DNA from: Thermoguttaceae bacterium
GTDB lineage: Bacteria; Planctomycetota; Planctomycetia; Pirellulales; Thermoguttaceae
NCBI GenBank assembly: GCA_017937685.1
Contig: JAGBDD010000197.1
Span: forward strand, 26,074 to 90,073
Length of the DNA stretch: 64,000 nucleotides
Direction: 5' to 3'
This document shows, in pieces, positions 1-7,971 of this stretch (positions are counted from its first letter, which is position 1; every line of letters starts with the position of its first letter). The notes beneath the pieces are model-generated. The model was given only the letters and a program-made list of their open reading frames with translations, ran no database searches and was not told the origin of the DNA. Position numbers and translations under genes: made by a program.

Positions 1-1773
1 CGCCGCCGCCCAATGTTCGACCGCGCGCGGCCCCGGCCCGACCGCCGAAATCGAGTATTCGCCGACCGAAACCGGAACGCCGCCCCGTTCGAGCGGAAGC
101 GCCCATTCGCTGACCGACTGCAGCCAAACGCCCTTCGGGAGCCGTTCGATAATATCGGTCGCGAGCCCGTGTCCGCGCCACCCCCAGTCCCAAACGATTA
201 CTTTCGCGTCCGGCGCCGACCGCCAAACGCCCTCGGCCATCGCGGCGTTCAAGTCGACGATCAGATCGACGTAATCCCGCTTCGAGCAGCGCGGACACTC
301 GTCTTGCCGCATATGCGACGCGCACGTCGTCAAATTTTCGGAGCCGGTGATCGTAAAAATCCCGCCGAGCCCCGGAACGTCCGCGAAAACCGCCGCCAAC
401 GAGTCGACGAGCCAACGCCGCGTCTCCGGCGCCGACGCGCACATCGCGAAATATTTTTCTTGCGCGACGCCGCGAATATGCGGACGATTTTCGAAAAACG
501 GCGCCGGAAGCGCTCGCGGTTCGTTCATATAAAGGTAGACGTCGATCCCGTATTTCTTCGCTCGTTTCACCAAATTGCGCAAAGTCGCGCGTCGAACGTC
601 CGATTTCGCGCCCAATTCCGGAAATTCGGCGGTCGGCGGCGCCAAATCCCGCAGGAGCGCGTGCAGCCAAACGCCGTTCACGCCTCGCTCGCTCAACTTT
701 TGAAGCAAGCCGTCCGGACAAAGTTTCGCGTCGTCTTGAAGAAGCGGGTCGCCGAAAACCGCGAAATACGAGTGCAAATAGCAGACTTCGAACCGCGACT
801 TATTTTTCGCGGCGTTTTTACCGTTTCCGTTCGTCGTTCCATCGCCGTCGCTCCCGCCGTCCTTCGCCGAGTTTTCCCCAACCGACGCGCCTTCGCCAAC
901 CGTTAAGTTCATTTCAGTCGTTAAATCTTTCCCAGCCGCTAAATTTTTCTCGTCGACCGTTCCGAGTTCGTCGAGAAACGCGAAACGAGGCGTTTCCGGC
1001 GCGTCGAGTTCGTCCCCGAGGGTTTCGCGAACGTCGGCGGCAATCTTGCGCATCGCGGCGACGTCGGCTTCGCTCGGCTCTTCAAAGCGCAAAATTTCGC
1101 AAACCGGCTTCAAACGTCCCAATTTAACCCAAAGAAAGTCGTCTTCGCGGAGTTTTTCGGCGAACTCGGCCGGTTCGAGGTCGAGAAGCGTCAGCATTTG
1201 CTCGTAAGGCAAAATCGACCAATTTCGTCGAGTTAGCGTTATATAAACGCGATCGGGTTCCCAAGTCGGCTCTTTATACGGCGGTAATCCGAGAAGCTCG
1301 GCGATTTGCGCAATCTTTTCCGGCGCAGTTTCGAGCGTTCGCGCCATCGCTTCGAGCGTCGCAAGATTCCAGTTGCGCCAAACGAACGCGGCGGTTCGGT
1401 TTGGAAAATGCGGTATCGGCTCGGCGGCCTTCTCTTCGCCGGTCGGAAGGGGCGATAAATCGAGCGACGCGCCCCCGGACGCTAGCGTCAAAACTTCGCT
1501 ATTTCCGCTATTTTCGCATTCCCAAGCGGTTGAAATCGCCGCCTCGACGCTAGACGCGTCCGCAACGGCGCTAAAACCGGCTTCCGCCGCGACGCAAAGC
1601 CGCTCCGCCAAGGTCGACGACGCGTTCGCATCGAAAACGACGGCGCCGACTCCGACGCTAAGCGCGTTCCAAAGCGCGATACCGATACGAGTTTTTTTAG
1701 CTTTTGCCATCATTAATACGCCTGCAAGTTCTAAAACGAATCCTTTTTTAAGCGCCGCCCGAAAAAACGCCAC
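1..1773 (-). CDS. Putative TIM-barrel glycosidase-like protein, C-terminus cut by window edge
   Basis: The frame is open from a GTG at 1773 to base 1, giving 591 codons with the C-terminus missing. The GTG follows AGGAG by six bases, which favours it over the ATG pair at 1713/1710. There is no classical signal peptide. The first half (start MAFFRAALKKG, then IGIALWNALSVGVGAVVFDA) is followed by a Gly/Asp/Lys-rich linker near residue 300. The second half reads like a glycosidase barrel: FEVCYLHSYFAVFGDPLLQ, then YGIDVYLYMNEPRALP, then GLGGIFTITGSENLTTCASH, then a CPRCSKRDY segment and VIVWDWGW. That order resembles GH20-like or related barrels in Planctomycetes and Lentisphaerae, but I cannot name a family. 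The role in carbohydrate breakdown is inferred. Confidence 0.6.
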   Translation of the reverse strand, partial: MAFFRAALKKGFVLELAGVLMMAKAKKTRIGIALWNALSVGVGAVVFDANASSTLAERLCVAAEAGFSAVADASSVEAAISTAWECENSGNSEVLTLASGGASLDLSPLPTGEEKAAEPIPHFPNRTAAFVWRNWNLATLEAMARTLETAPEKIAQIAELLGLPPYKEPTWEPDRVYITLTRRNWSILPYEQMLTLLDLEPAEFAEKLREDDFLWVKLGRLKPVCEILRFEEPSEADVAAMRKIAADVRETLGDELDAPETPRFAFLDELGTVDEKNLAAGKDLTTEMNLTVGEGASVGENSAKDGGSDGDGTTNGNGKNAAKNKSRFEVCYLHSYFAVFGDPLLQDDAKLCPDGLLQKLSERGVNGVWLHALLRDLAPPTAEFPELGAKSDVRRATLRNLVKRAKKYGIDVYLYMNEPRALPAPFFENRPHIRGVAQEKYFAMCASAPETRRWLVDSLAAVFADVPGLGGIFTITGSENLTTCASHMRQDECPRCSKRDYVDLIVDLNAAMAEGVWRSAPDAKVIVWDWGWRGHGLATDIIERLPKGVWLQSVSEWALPLERGGVPVSVGEYSISAVGPGPRAVEHWAAA

Positions 1774-2063
1774 GATATTCTCCTCGCGTACTTATACGTC
1801 GTCCGCTCGATAAACATTTATCGCTCCGAATATTGTTTTTTCACCGCGACGCGCAAATATTACCGACGCGTCTAAAAACGAACGGAAATTACGAACGGCG
1901 TTTTTGCCCGATTCCAAAAATTTTTAAATTTTTCTCCGACGATTTCAGCCGGCGAAACGCTAGACGGTAAACGCGGAAATTACCGCGATAAAGCGCCGTT
2001 TCCGACGCCGCGCGGCGCCGCGTCGAACACTATTTTAACACAACGCGATTGGAAAAAAAAGCC

Positions 2064-2091
2064 TTTACAAGAAAACAAAATTTGATAGAAT
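2064..2091 (+). promoter_or_regulatory. Predicted sigma-70 promoter upstream of dcd
   Basis: TTTACA, a 16-base spacer and TAGAAT lie about 280 bases before dcd. The 597-base stretch 1774-2370 holds this promoter, the inverted repeat at 2152-2170 and no gene I can support; the short frame that opens at 2175 overlaps dcd and has no family features. Confidence 0.5.
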
Positions 2092-2151
2092 TTGCTTGGT
2101 TGAAGGAAAGGAACGCTAAATAAAGCGTCCCGAAATTTTGACTTGCTATAT

Positions 2152-2170
2152 AACGATTACGCGAATCGTT
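2152..2170. other. Short inverted repeat in the dcd leader
   Basis: AACGATT and AATCGTT are separated by ACGCG, a perfect 7-base inverted repeat downstream of the predicted dcd promoter. It could be an operator or a leader hairpin. No T-run follows, so it is not an obvious terminator. Confidence 0.4.
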
Positions 2171-2370
2171 TATTTTGCGCAAAGCAAAAACGTCTCCTAA
2201 TCGTTATCGTCGTCTCATTTTACGCGTTTTCGCAAGTCCGCTTCGTTTGCCGAGGCGGACGAATAATCGCGAAAACTTGCCGAAAACGCTGAAGAAAACG
2301 CCGCGATTCAGTCGACAAAATCGAAAAAGTTTACCATTTTTCGTTTGCCCCCAACCGCGAAGGAACGCCG

Positions 2371-2916
2371 ATGATTCTCTCCGGACTCGAAATCGAAAAA
2401 GAAATTGCGAATGGAAACATCGTCGTCGAACCTTTCGACCGTTCGCGCCTGAATCCGAACAGCTACAATCTGCGTCTTCATAACGAACTGCTCGTCTACG
2501 ACGGGCCGGAACTCGATATGAAAACGCCTAACTCGTACCGCGAAATCGCGATTCCGGAGGACGGCCTTCTTCTCGAACCCGGCAAAGTTTACCTAGGCCG
2601 CACGGTCGAGTACACCGAAACGAAAACGCTCGTCCCGATGTTGGAGGGGCGTTCCTCGGTCGGTCGCCTCGGGTTGTCGATTCATATCACCGCCGGTTTC
2701 GGCGACGTCGGATTTAAAGGCTTTTGGACGCTGGAACTTCACTGCGTTCAGCCGATCCGCGTCTACGCCGGCGTCGAAATTTGCCAGATTTACTATCATA
2801 CCATCGAGGGCGACTACGTCCCCTACGACGGCGGCAAATATCAAAACAATCGCGGCGTTCAAGCCAGTATGATGTACCTCGATTTCGAAGACGCGAAAAA
2901 ATCGGCCCGACGCTGA
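2371..2916 (+). CDS. dcd: dCTP deaminase
   Basis: This 181-residue enzyme deaminates dCTP to dUTP and so feeds dTMP synthesis. The start follows GAAGGA by six bases. Family blocks are plain: PFDRSRLNPNSYNLRL near residue 28, the trimer active-site block EGRSSVGRLGLSIHITAGFGD near 90-110, then FWTLELHCVQPIRVYAGVEICQIYY, and a C-terminal KYQNNRGVQASMMY. It resembles the Bacteroidetes/Firmicutes style of Dcd more than the E. coli one. Whether it also hydrolyses dUTP, as some bifunctional relatives do, cannot be decided here. It sits 105 bases before nrdD, so the two may be co-transcribed in one deoxynucleotide-supply unit. Confidence 0.93.
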   Translation: MILSGLEIEKEIANGNIVVEPFDRSRLNPNSYNLRLHNELLVYDGPELDMKTPNSYREIAIPEDGLLLEPGKVYLGRTVEYTETKTLVPMLEGRSSVGRLGLSIHITAGFGDVGFKGFWTLELHCVQPIRVYAGVEICQIYYHTIEGDYVPYDGGKYQNNRGVQASMMYLDFEDAKKSARR

Positions 2917-3021
2917 CCTCGGTCGGCGGTTTGCGCTTCGAATCCGACGTTCCGTTTTGTTTTACGCAACAAAACGGAAAAACTAACGCATTAACCTGTA
3001 AAAACGCTTGTTATTAAGATA

Positions 3022-5493
3022 ATGTCTGTTATTTCCGAGACTACTGCGCAAACGATGATTAAACTGAAAAATCCTCCCGAAACGGCGATCGAAACGATCG
3101 AATATATCGTCAAACGAGACGGCCGCCGCGCGCGATTCGCCCCGGAAAAGATCGGCGCCGCCATTCAAAAGGCGTTCGTCGCGACCGGGCAGCCGCAACC
3201 GAACGAATACGTCGAAACCTTGACCGCCAAAGTCGCGGCGCGCGTCGTCGACGCCGGATTCGTCGCCCCCGAAGTCGAAGACGTTCAAGACTGCGTCGAA
3301 TCGGTGTTGATCGAAAACGGGCACGTCCGCACCGCTCGTAATTATATGTCGTACCGAGCCGAGCGCACCCGCGTTCGCGAACTCGGTTCCCGCTTGATGC
3401 GCACCTTCGAAGACATCACCTTCAAAGACGCGAAAACGAGCGACGTCAAGCGCGAAAACGCCAACGTCAACGGCGACACCGCGATGGGACAGATGCTTAA
3501 GTACGGTTCCGAAGGCGCCAAGGAGTTCTTCCACAAGTTCGTCCTGAAGCCGGAACACTCGCGCGCCCACGTCGAAGGCGACATCCATATCCACGACCTC
3601 GACTTCTACACGATGACGACGACGTGTTGCCAAATCGACTTGATTCGCCTCTTCAAGAACGGTTTCGGCACCGGCCACGGCGTCCTGCGCGAGCCGAACG
3701 ACGTGCAGTCTTACGCCGCGCTCGCCTGCATCGCGATTCAGTCGAACCAAAACGACCAACACGGCGGGCAATCGATCGTCAACTTCGACTACGGCCTCGC
3801 GCCGGGCGTCGTCAAGACGTTCCGCCGCCTCTACCGCGACAACCTTGCTAAAGCCGTCGCGTTTTCGACCGGGTCGAGCGCGCCGGTCGCCGACGATTTG
3901 AAGGCGTTGCACCGCGAAATTTTCGCGTCCGGCGTCGAGTTGAAGCTTGAAGAGCGCGACGCGTTCTTCGCCGCCGAAGCCGTCGCGGTCGCCGAACGTT
4001 TCTTCGCGACCTGGAACGCCGACGCGACGACGACGCTGACCGCCGAACGCTTCGCCGAATTGCAAAAACAGGCCGCCGATTTGGCGCTTCGCGAAACCGA
4101 CCGCGCGACGTTCCAAGCGATGGAGGCGCTCGTTCACAACCTGAACACGATGCACAGCCGCGCCGGAGCGCAAACGCCCTTCTCCTCGATCAACTACGGG
4201 ATGGACGTTTCGCCGGAAGGCCGTATGATCGTTAAAAACGTCCTTCTCGCGCAAGAAGCGGGACTCGGCGCCGGAGAAACGCCGATCTTCCCGATCCACA
4301 TTTTCCGCGTCAAGGAAGGAATCAACACCGAAAAAGGCGACCCGAACTACGATCTGTTCCGGTTGGCTTGCCGCGTCAGCGCGAAACGCCTCTTCCCGAA
4401 CTTCGCGTTCCAAGACGCGCCGTTCAACCTACAATACTACAAACCGGGTCGACCGGAGACGGAAATCGCCTATATGGGGTGTCGCACACGCGTCGTCGGA
4501 AATATTTGCGACCCGGAGCGCGAAATTACCTACTCCCGCGGCAACCTGAGTTTCACGTCGATCAACCTGCCGCGCATCGCGTTGGAGTCGAAGGGCGATA
4601 TGAACGCGTTTTACGCCGACCTGACCGCGAAGCTCGACTTGGCCGTCGACCAACTGCTGGAGCGTTTCCGCATTCAATGCCAAAAGAAGGTGAAAAACTT
4701 CCCGTTCCTGATGGGGCAAGGCGTTTGGCTCGACTCCGAAAACCTTGGCCCGGAAGACGAAGTCGGCGAAATCCTGAAACACGGCACGCTGTCGGTAGGG
4801 TTCATCGGCTTGGCGGAGACGCTAAAAGCGCTGATCGGCGTTCACCACGGCGAAAGCGAAGAAGCGCAAAAGCTCGGCCTTGAAATCGTCGGTTTTATGC
4901 GCAAATACCTCGACGACGTAGCGCAAGCGAAACGGCTGAACTTCTCGCTTCTCGCGACGCCGGCCGAAGGGCTTTCGGGTCGCTTCGTCAAAATCGACCG
5001 CAAAAAATACGGCTTGATCGAGGGCGTTACCGACCGCGATTATTACACGAACAGCTTCCACGTTCCGGTTCACTTCCACGTCCCGTGTTGGCAAAAAATC
5101 CGGCTCGAAGCCCCGTATCACGCGCTGACGAACGCCGGGCACATCACTTACGTCGAGTTGGACGGCGACGCGTCGCAAAATTTGGACGCGTTCGAGAAGA
5201 TCGTTTGCGCAATGCGCAAAGCGGGCGTCGGTTACGGGGCGATCAACCACCCGATCGACTCCGACCCGGTTTGCGGTTTCAACGGCGTCATTAACGGCGA
5301 CGTTTGCCCGAAATGCGGTCGCCAAGAAACGCCGGACGCTCCGTTCGAACGCGTTCGCCGCATTACCGGCTACCTCGTCGGAACGCTCGACCGTTTCAAC
5401 GACGCGAAACGCTCCGAAGTTCGGGATCGCGTCTCGCACTCGACCGCCTGCCCGAACGCGCAAAACGCCGAATCGAACGGGAGCGCCGAATGA
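3022..5493 (+). CDS. nrdD: Anaerobic (class III) ribonucleoside-triphosphate reductase
   Basis: The 823-residue glycyl-radical enzyme reduces ribonucleotides to deoxyribonucleotides in the cytoplasm without oxygen. An N-terminal ATP-cone (IEYIVKRDGRRARFAPEKIG, about residues 25-115) should sense ATP/dATP. The catalytic barrel carries HVEGDIHIHDLDFY and DQHGGQSIVNFDYG. The C-terminus has a zinc-type segment (VCGFNGVINGDVCPKCGR) and the radical loop RRITGYLVGT, with the glycyl radical expected at Gly783. The zinc segment shows three cysteines: the residue three before the first Cys is Asp, not Cys. The ATG at 3022 has only a weak ribosome site; an in-frame ATG at 3055 is possible. The stop overlaps the start of nrdG by four bases (ATGA), which implies coupled translation. 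Confidence 0.95.
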   Translation: MSVISETTAQTMIKLKNPPETAIETIEYIVKRDGRRARFAPEKIGAAIQKAFVATGQPQPNEYVETLTAKVAARVVDAGFVAPEVEDVQDCVESVLIENGHVRTARNYMSYRAERTRVRELGSRLMRTFEDITFKDAKTSDVKRENANVNGDTAMGQMLKYGSEGAKEFFHKFVLKPEHSRAHVEGDIHIHDLDFYTMTTTCCQIDLIRLFKNGFGTGHGVLREPNDVQSYAALACIAIQSNQNDQHGGQSIVNFDYGLAPGVVKTFRRLYRDNLAKAVAFSTGSSAPVADDLKALHREIFASGVELKLEERDAFFAAEAVAVAERFFATWNADATTTLTAERFAELQKQAADLALRETDRATFQAMEALVHNLNTMHSRAGAQTPFSSINYGMDVSPEGRMIVKNVLLAQEAGLGAGETPIFPIHIFRVKEGINTEKGDPNYDLFRLACRVSAKRLFPNFAFQDAPFNLQYYKPGRPETEIAYMGCRTRVVGNICDPEREITYSRGNLSFTSINLPRIALESKGDMNAFYADLTAKLDLAVDQLLERFRIQCQKKVKNFPFLMGQGVWLDSENLGPEDEVGEILKHGTLSVGFIGLAETLKALIGVHHGESEEAQKLGLEIVGFMRKYLDDVAQAKRLNFSLLATPAEGLSGRFVKIDRKKYGLIEGVTDRDYYTNSFHVPVHFHVPCWQKIRLEAPYHALTNAGHITYVELDGDASQNLDAFEKIVCAMRKAGVGYGAINHPIDSDPVCGFNGVINGDVCPKCGRQETPDAPFERVRRITGYLVGTLDRFNDAKRSEVRDRVSHSTACPNAQNAESNGSAE

Positions 5494-5996
5494 AACTTCG
5501 TATCGCGGGCCGCGTCGGCGATTCGATCGTCGACGGGCCCGGTCTCCGGTACGCGCTTTTTACGCAGGGTTGCCCGCGCGCCTGTCCCGGCTGTCATAAT
5601 CCGCAAACTCAACCGCTCGAAGGGGGCGAAGAAACGACCGTCGAGGCGATTTTAGCCGAAATCGACGCGAATCCGCTCCTCGACGGCGTTACGTTCAGCG
5701 GAGGCGAGCCGTTTTTGCAGGCGGCGGCGCTCGCCGAATTAGCGCGAGAAATCAAAAAACGCAACCTTAATCTAGCCGCGTACACCGGTTACCTTTGGGA
5801 AGAGCTAATCGCGGCGAACGATCCCGCTTGGAACGCGCTTCTCGCCGAACTCGACGTCGTCGTCGACGGCCCGTTTGTGCAAGCGTTGCGAAGCTGGGCG
5901 CTAAAATTCGCCGGGTCGTCGAACCAGCGTTTTATCGACGTTCAACGTTCGTTGAGCGAAGGGCGCGTCGTCGAGCTGGAAAGTTGGCGAAATTAA
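5490..5996 (+). CDS. nrdG: Anaerobic ribonucleotide reductase activating protein (radical SAM)
   Basis: The 168-residue protein installs the glycyl radical on NrdD. The start ATG at 5490 overlaps the nrdD stop as ATGA, and MKLRIAGRVGDSIVDGPGLR is the usual N-terminus. The radical-SAM iron-sulfur motif CPRACPGC (CxxxCxxC) is near residue 30, and the glycine-rich FSGGEPF follows. Length and order fit NrdG well. The last 17 codons plus the stop and 12 further bases are repeated 84 bases downstream with one mismatch, so the 3' end has been copied; the first stop already ends this protein. Confidence 0.94.
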   Translation: MKLRIAGRVGDSIVDGPGLRYALFTQGCPRACPGCHNPQTQPLEGGEETTVEAILAEIDANPLLDGVTFSGGEPFLQAAALAELAREIKKRNLNLAAYTGYLWEELIAANDPAWNALLAELDVVVDGPFVQALRSWALKFAGSSNQRFIDVQRSLSEGRVVELESWRN

Positions 5997-6093
5997 AACG
6001 AGTTTAACGCTGTTTCGCTCGGCGATAAACGTTCGTTGAGCGAAGGGCGCGTCGTCGAGTTGGAAAGTTGGCGAAATTAAAACGAGTTTAACG
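5944..6093 (+). repeat. Direct repeat: duplicated 3' end of nrdG
   Basis: Bases 5944-6009 recur at 6028-6093 (66 bases, one mismatch, offset 84). The first copy is the end of nrdG including its TAA; the second is non-coding. Confidence 0.95.
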
Positions 6094-6158
6094 TTATTTC
6101 CCCCTTTGCCGTAAAACGCGTTTCCTTTTCTCGTTTTTTTACCCCAATCGGGGCTCGC

Positions 6159-6198
6159 CGCCGCGTCGCTCTTCGTTGCGACGCGGCGTTTTTCTTTT
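6159..6198 (+). terminator. Rho-independent terminator after dcd-nrdD-nrdG
   Basis: An 11-base perfect stem (CGCCGCGTCGC / GCGACGCGGCG, arms 6159-6169 and 6178-6188) is followed by TTTTTCTTTT. It lies 160 bases past nrdG, beyond the duplicated segment. The rest of 5997-6420 is AT-richer and holds no gene I can support. Confidence 0.85.
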
Positions 6199-6420
6199 CC
6201 CAACCGGCGCCGTTGGCTTAATTAGTCGCGTTTCTCTCTTCTCCTCCGTTTTCCTTTTTTACCGTCTCTTCGTCAAAACCGGAAAAATCGCAATATTTTC
6301 ACGCGTTGCCGCTAAAGTCAAACGCTTTTTTGGACGTTTTAACGAATAGCCGCCTTGTTTTTTCGAGCGACGCGGCGCTTTAAACAAACTTTACCGGTTT
6401 TAGCGGCGGCGGAGGCTGAC

Positions 6421-7845
6421 TTGACGAGCAAACAAGCGGCGACATTTTTTCAAACGGCGTTTTTGGCGACGCTCGGCGCGGCGGCGTTTCTCGTCTTGGA
6501 CGCGAACGCGGCGGCGCAGGTCGTTTACTCGTCGCCGCAATTCGACGGCGGGTTCGTTCCCGGCGCGACGTCGTTCGGCGCCCCGGTCGTCGTCGGCGAA
6601 TCCTTCCCCAACGGCGCTTTTCTCCCGCCCAACGACTCCGGATTTACCGTTTCTCCCGATTTTTCCAGCGCAATCTCGGTCGGAACGCCGCTTGGCGGGC
6701 AAATTATCGGCGAAGTCCCGTTTAACGGCGACATAAACTCAATTCCGTTGCTGGAACAAAAGCAACCGAACGCGCCGCGTCAACTTCCGGCGTTGAACGT
6801 TCCGCGAACCGACGCCGATTTTGAAAAACGCGTCGAAGCGTTGGCGCGACGCTTTTCGAAACCGCCCCTTTCGATCGAAGGTTCGACGCCGGGCCGCCTT
6901 CTCCGTTATTCGCTAATCGGCGGCGCCGACGCGACGTTTTTGGCGCCGAATCGCGCTCTTTCGTCGGGAAATGCGCAAACCGGGCAAAATGCAACGAGCG
7001 CGACGCCCGATTTGGAGCCGATTTACGCGCTCGGCGCCCTTTGTTGGAACGTTCCTTGCGGCGGTCGGCAAATTTTGCGCGTCGTCGACGGTCGGCCCTT
7101 AGCGAAAGTCGGGTTCGGTTTTCAATCGAAGCGAGGCGAACTTCTCGCGGCGTTGGCGTTCGCGAAAATCGACCGAAATTACGAAATTCGAATAAACGAC
7201 GAAAAATTCCGCGTTCAAGACCTCGTCGACGCGGAAAAACTCGCTTGTTCGAAGGGCGCGAACCTTTCGACGGTCGCCGTCGGACTCGCGCATTACTCGC
7301 AAAATCCGGACGAAACTTGGACGAACGCGTTCGGCGAAACTTGGTCGCTCGCGAAAATTTTCGAATTGGAAACGCGCCGATCCGTCGATTGGGGCTCGAG
7401 CGAAGCGACCGACAAACTTCTCGCCTTAACGTTCCTTCTCGCTCGTTTGAAACAAGGCGCGCTCCGCGATTCGCCGGAGTTGAAACGCGCCGAAACCACC
7501 TTGATTGCGTTAAAAGGGCGAGCTTGGGCGCTTTTTAACGACGCGTCGCTTGCCGAAACGCTCTTTTTCGACGAAAAAGTTAAGCTCGAAACGCCGCATA
7601 TGCGTCTTTACGTCAACGGCGCGCTCCTCCGTTGGTTGACGTTAACCGCGTCGGCGGAGGAACTTCGTTCGGAGAAAGCGCGTCGCGCCGTTTTTGAACT
7701 TTGCGCGCTTGTCGACCAGCTTTTCAACTCGCTCGACGACCTCGACAAGTTGGCGCCGCTCGACGAAGAATCGCTCGCCGTCGCGATGCAAACGCTCCTC
7801 CTTTACCGCGCTCGCGTCAAAAACGTCCCCGTTCCCTCAAATTAA
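6421..7845 (+). CDS. Secreted planctomycete protein, ADP-ribosylation-factor-GAP-like family
   Basis: A TTG start at 6421 sits five bases after GGAGG and gives a clean signal peptide (MTSKQAATFFQTAFLATLG, cleavage near ANAAAQ), which is why I prefer it to the ATG at 6355. The mature protein has a low-complexity region, then from about residue 200 a conserved helical block: GALCWNVPCGGRQILRV, KVGFGFQSKRGELLAALAFA, and STVAVGLAHYSQN. This matches what I remember of planctomycete proteins with the doubtful label 'ADP-ribosylation factor-directed GTPase activating protein', which look like alpha/alpha-toroid repeats. The true function is unknown. It stands alone between a terminator and a convergent gene. 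Confidence 0.7.
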   Translation: MTSKQAATFFQTAFLATLGAAAFLVLDANAAAQVVYSSPQFDGGFVPGATSFGAPVVVGESFPNGAFLPPNDSGFTVSPDFSSAISVGTPLGGQIIGEVPFNGDINSIPLLEQKQPNAPRQLPALNVPRTDADFEKRVEALARRFSKPPLSIEGSTPGRLLRYSLIGGADATFLAPNRALSSGNAQTGQNATSATPDLEPIYALGALCWNVPCGGRQILRVVDGRPLAKVGFGFQSKRGELLAALAFAKIDRNYEIRINDEKFRVQDLVDAEKLACSKGANLSTVAVGLAHYSQNPDETWTNAFGETWSLAKIFELETRRSVDWGSSEATDKLLALTFLLARLKQGALRDSPELKRAETTLIALKGRAWALFNDASLAETLFFDEKVKLETPHMRLYVNGALLRWLTLTASAEELRSEKARRAVFELCALVDQLFNSLDDLDKLAPLDEESLAVAMQTLLLYRARVKNVPVPSN

Positions 7846-7971
7846 CGCCGCTGGAACGCGCTTTACCGGCTCAAACGTCGCTCAAACTTTGTCGAGCGCC
7901 GTTAAAGCGCGTTTTCGCCAATTCTCCCATTTCAACTCCTCCGCTTATTTCCGCTAATTCGCGCGACCGCT

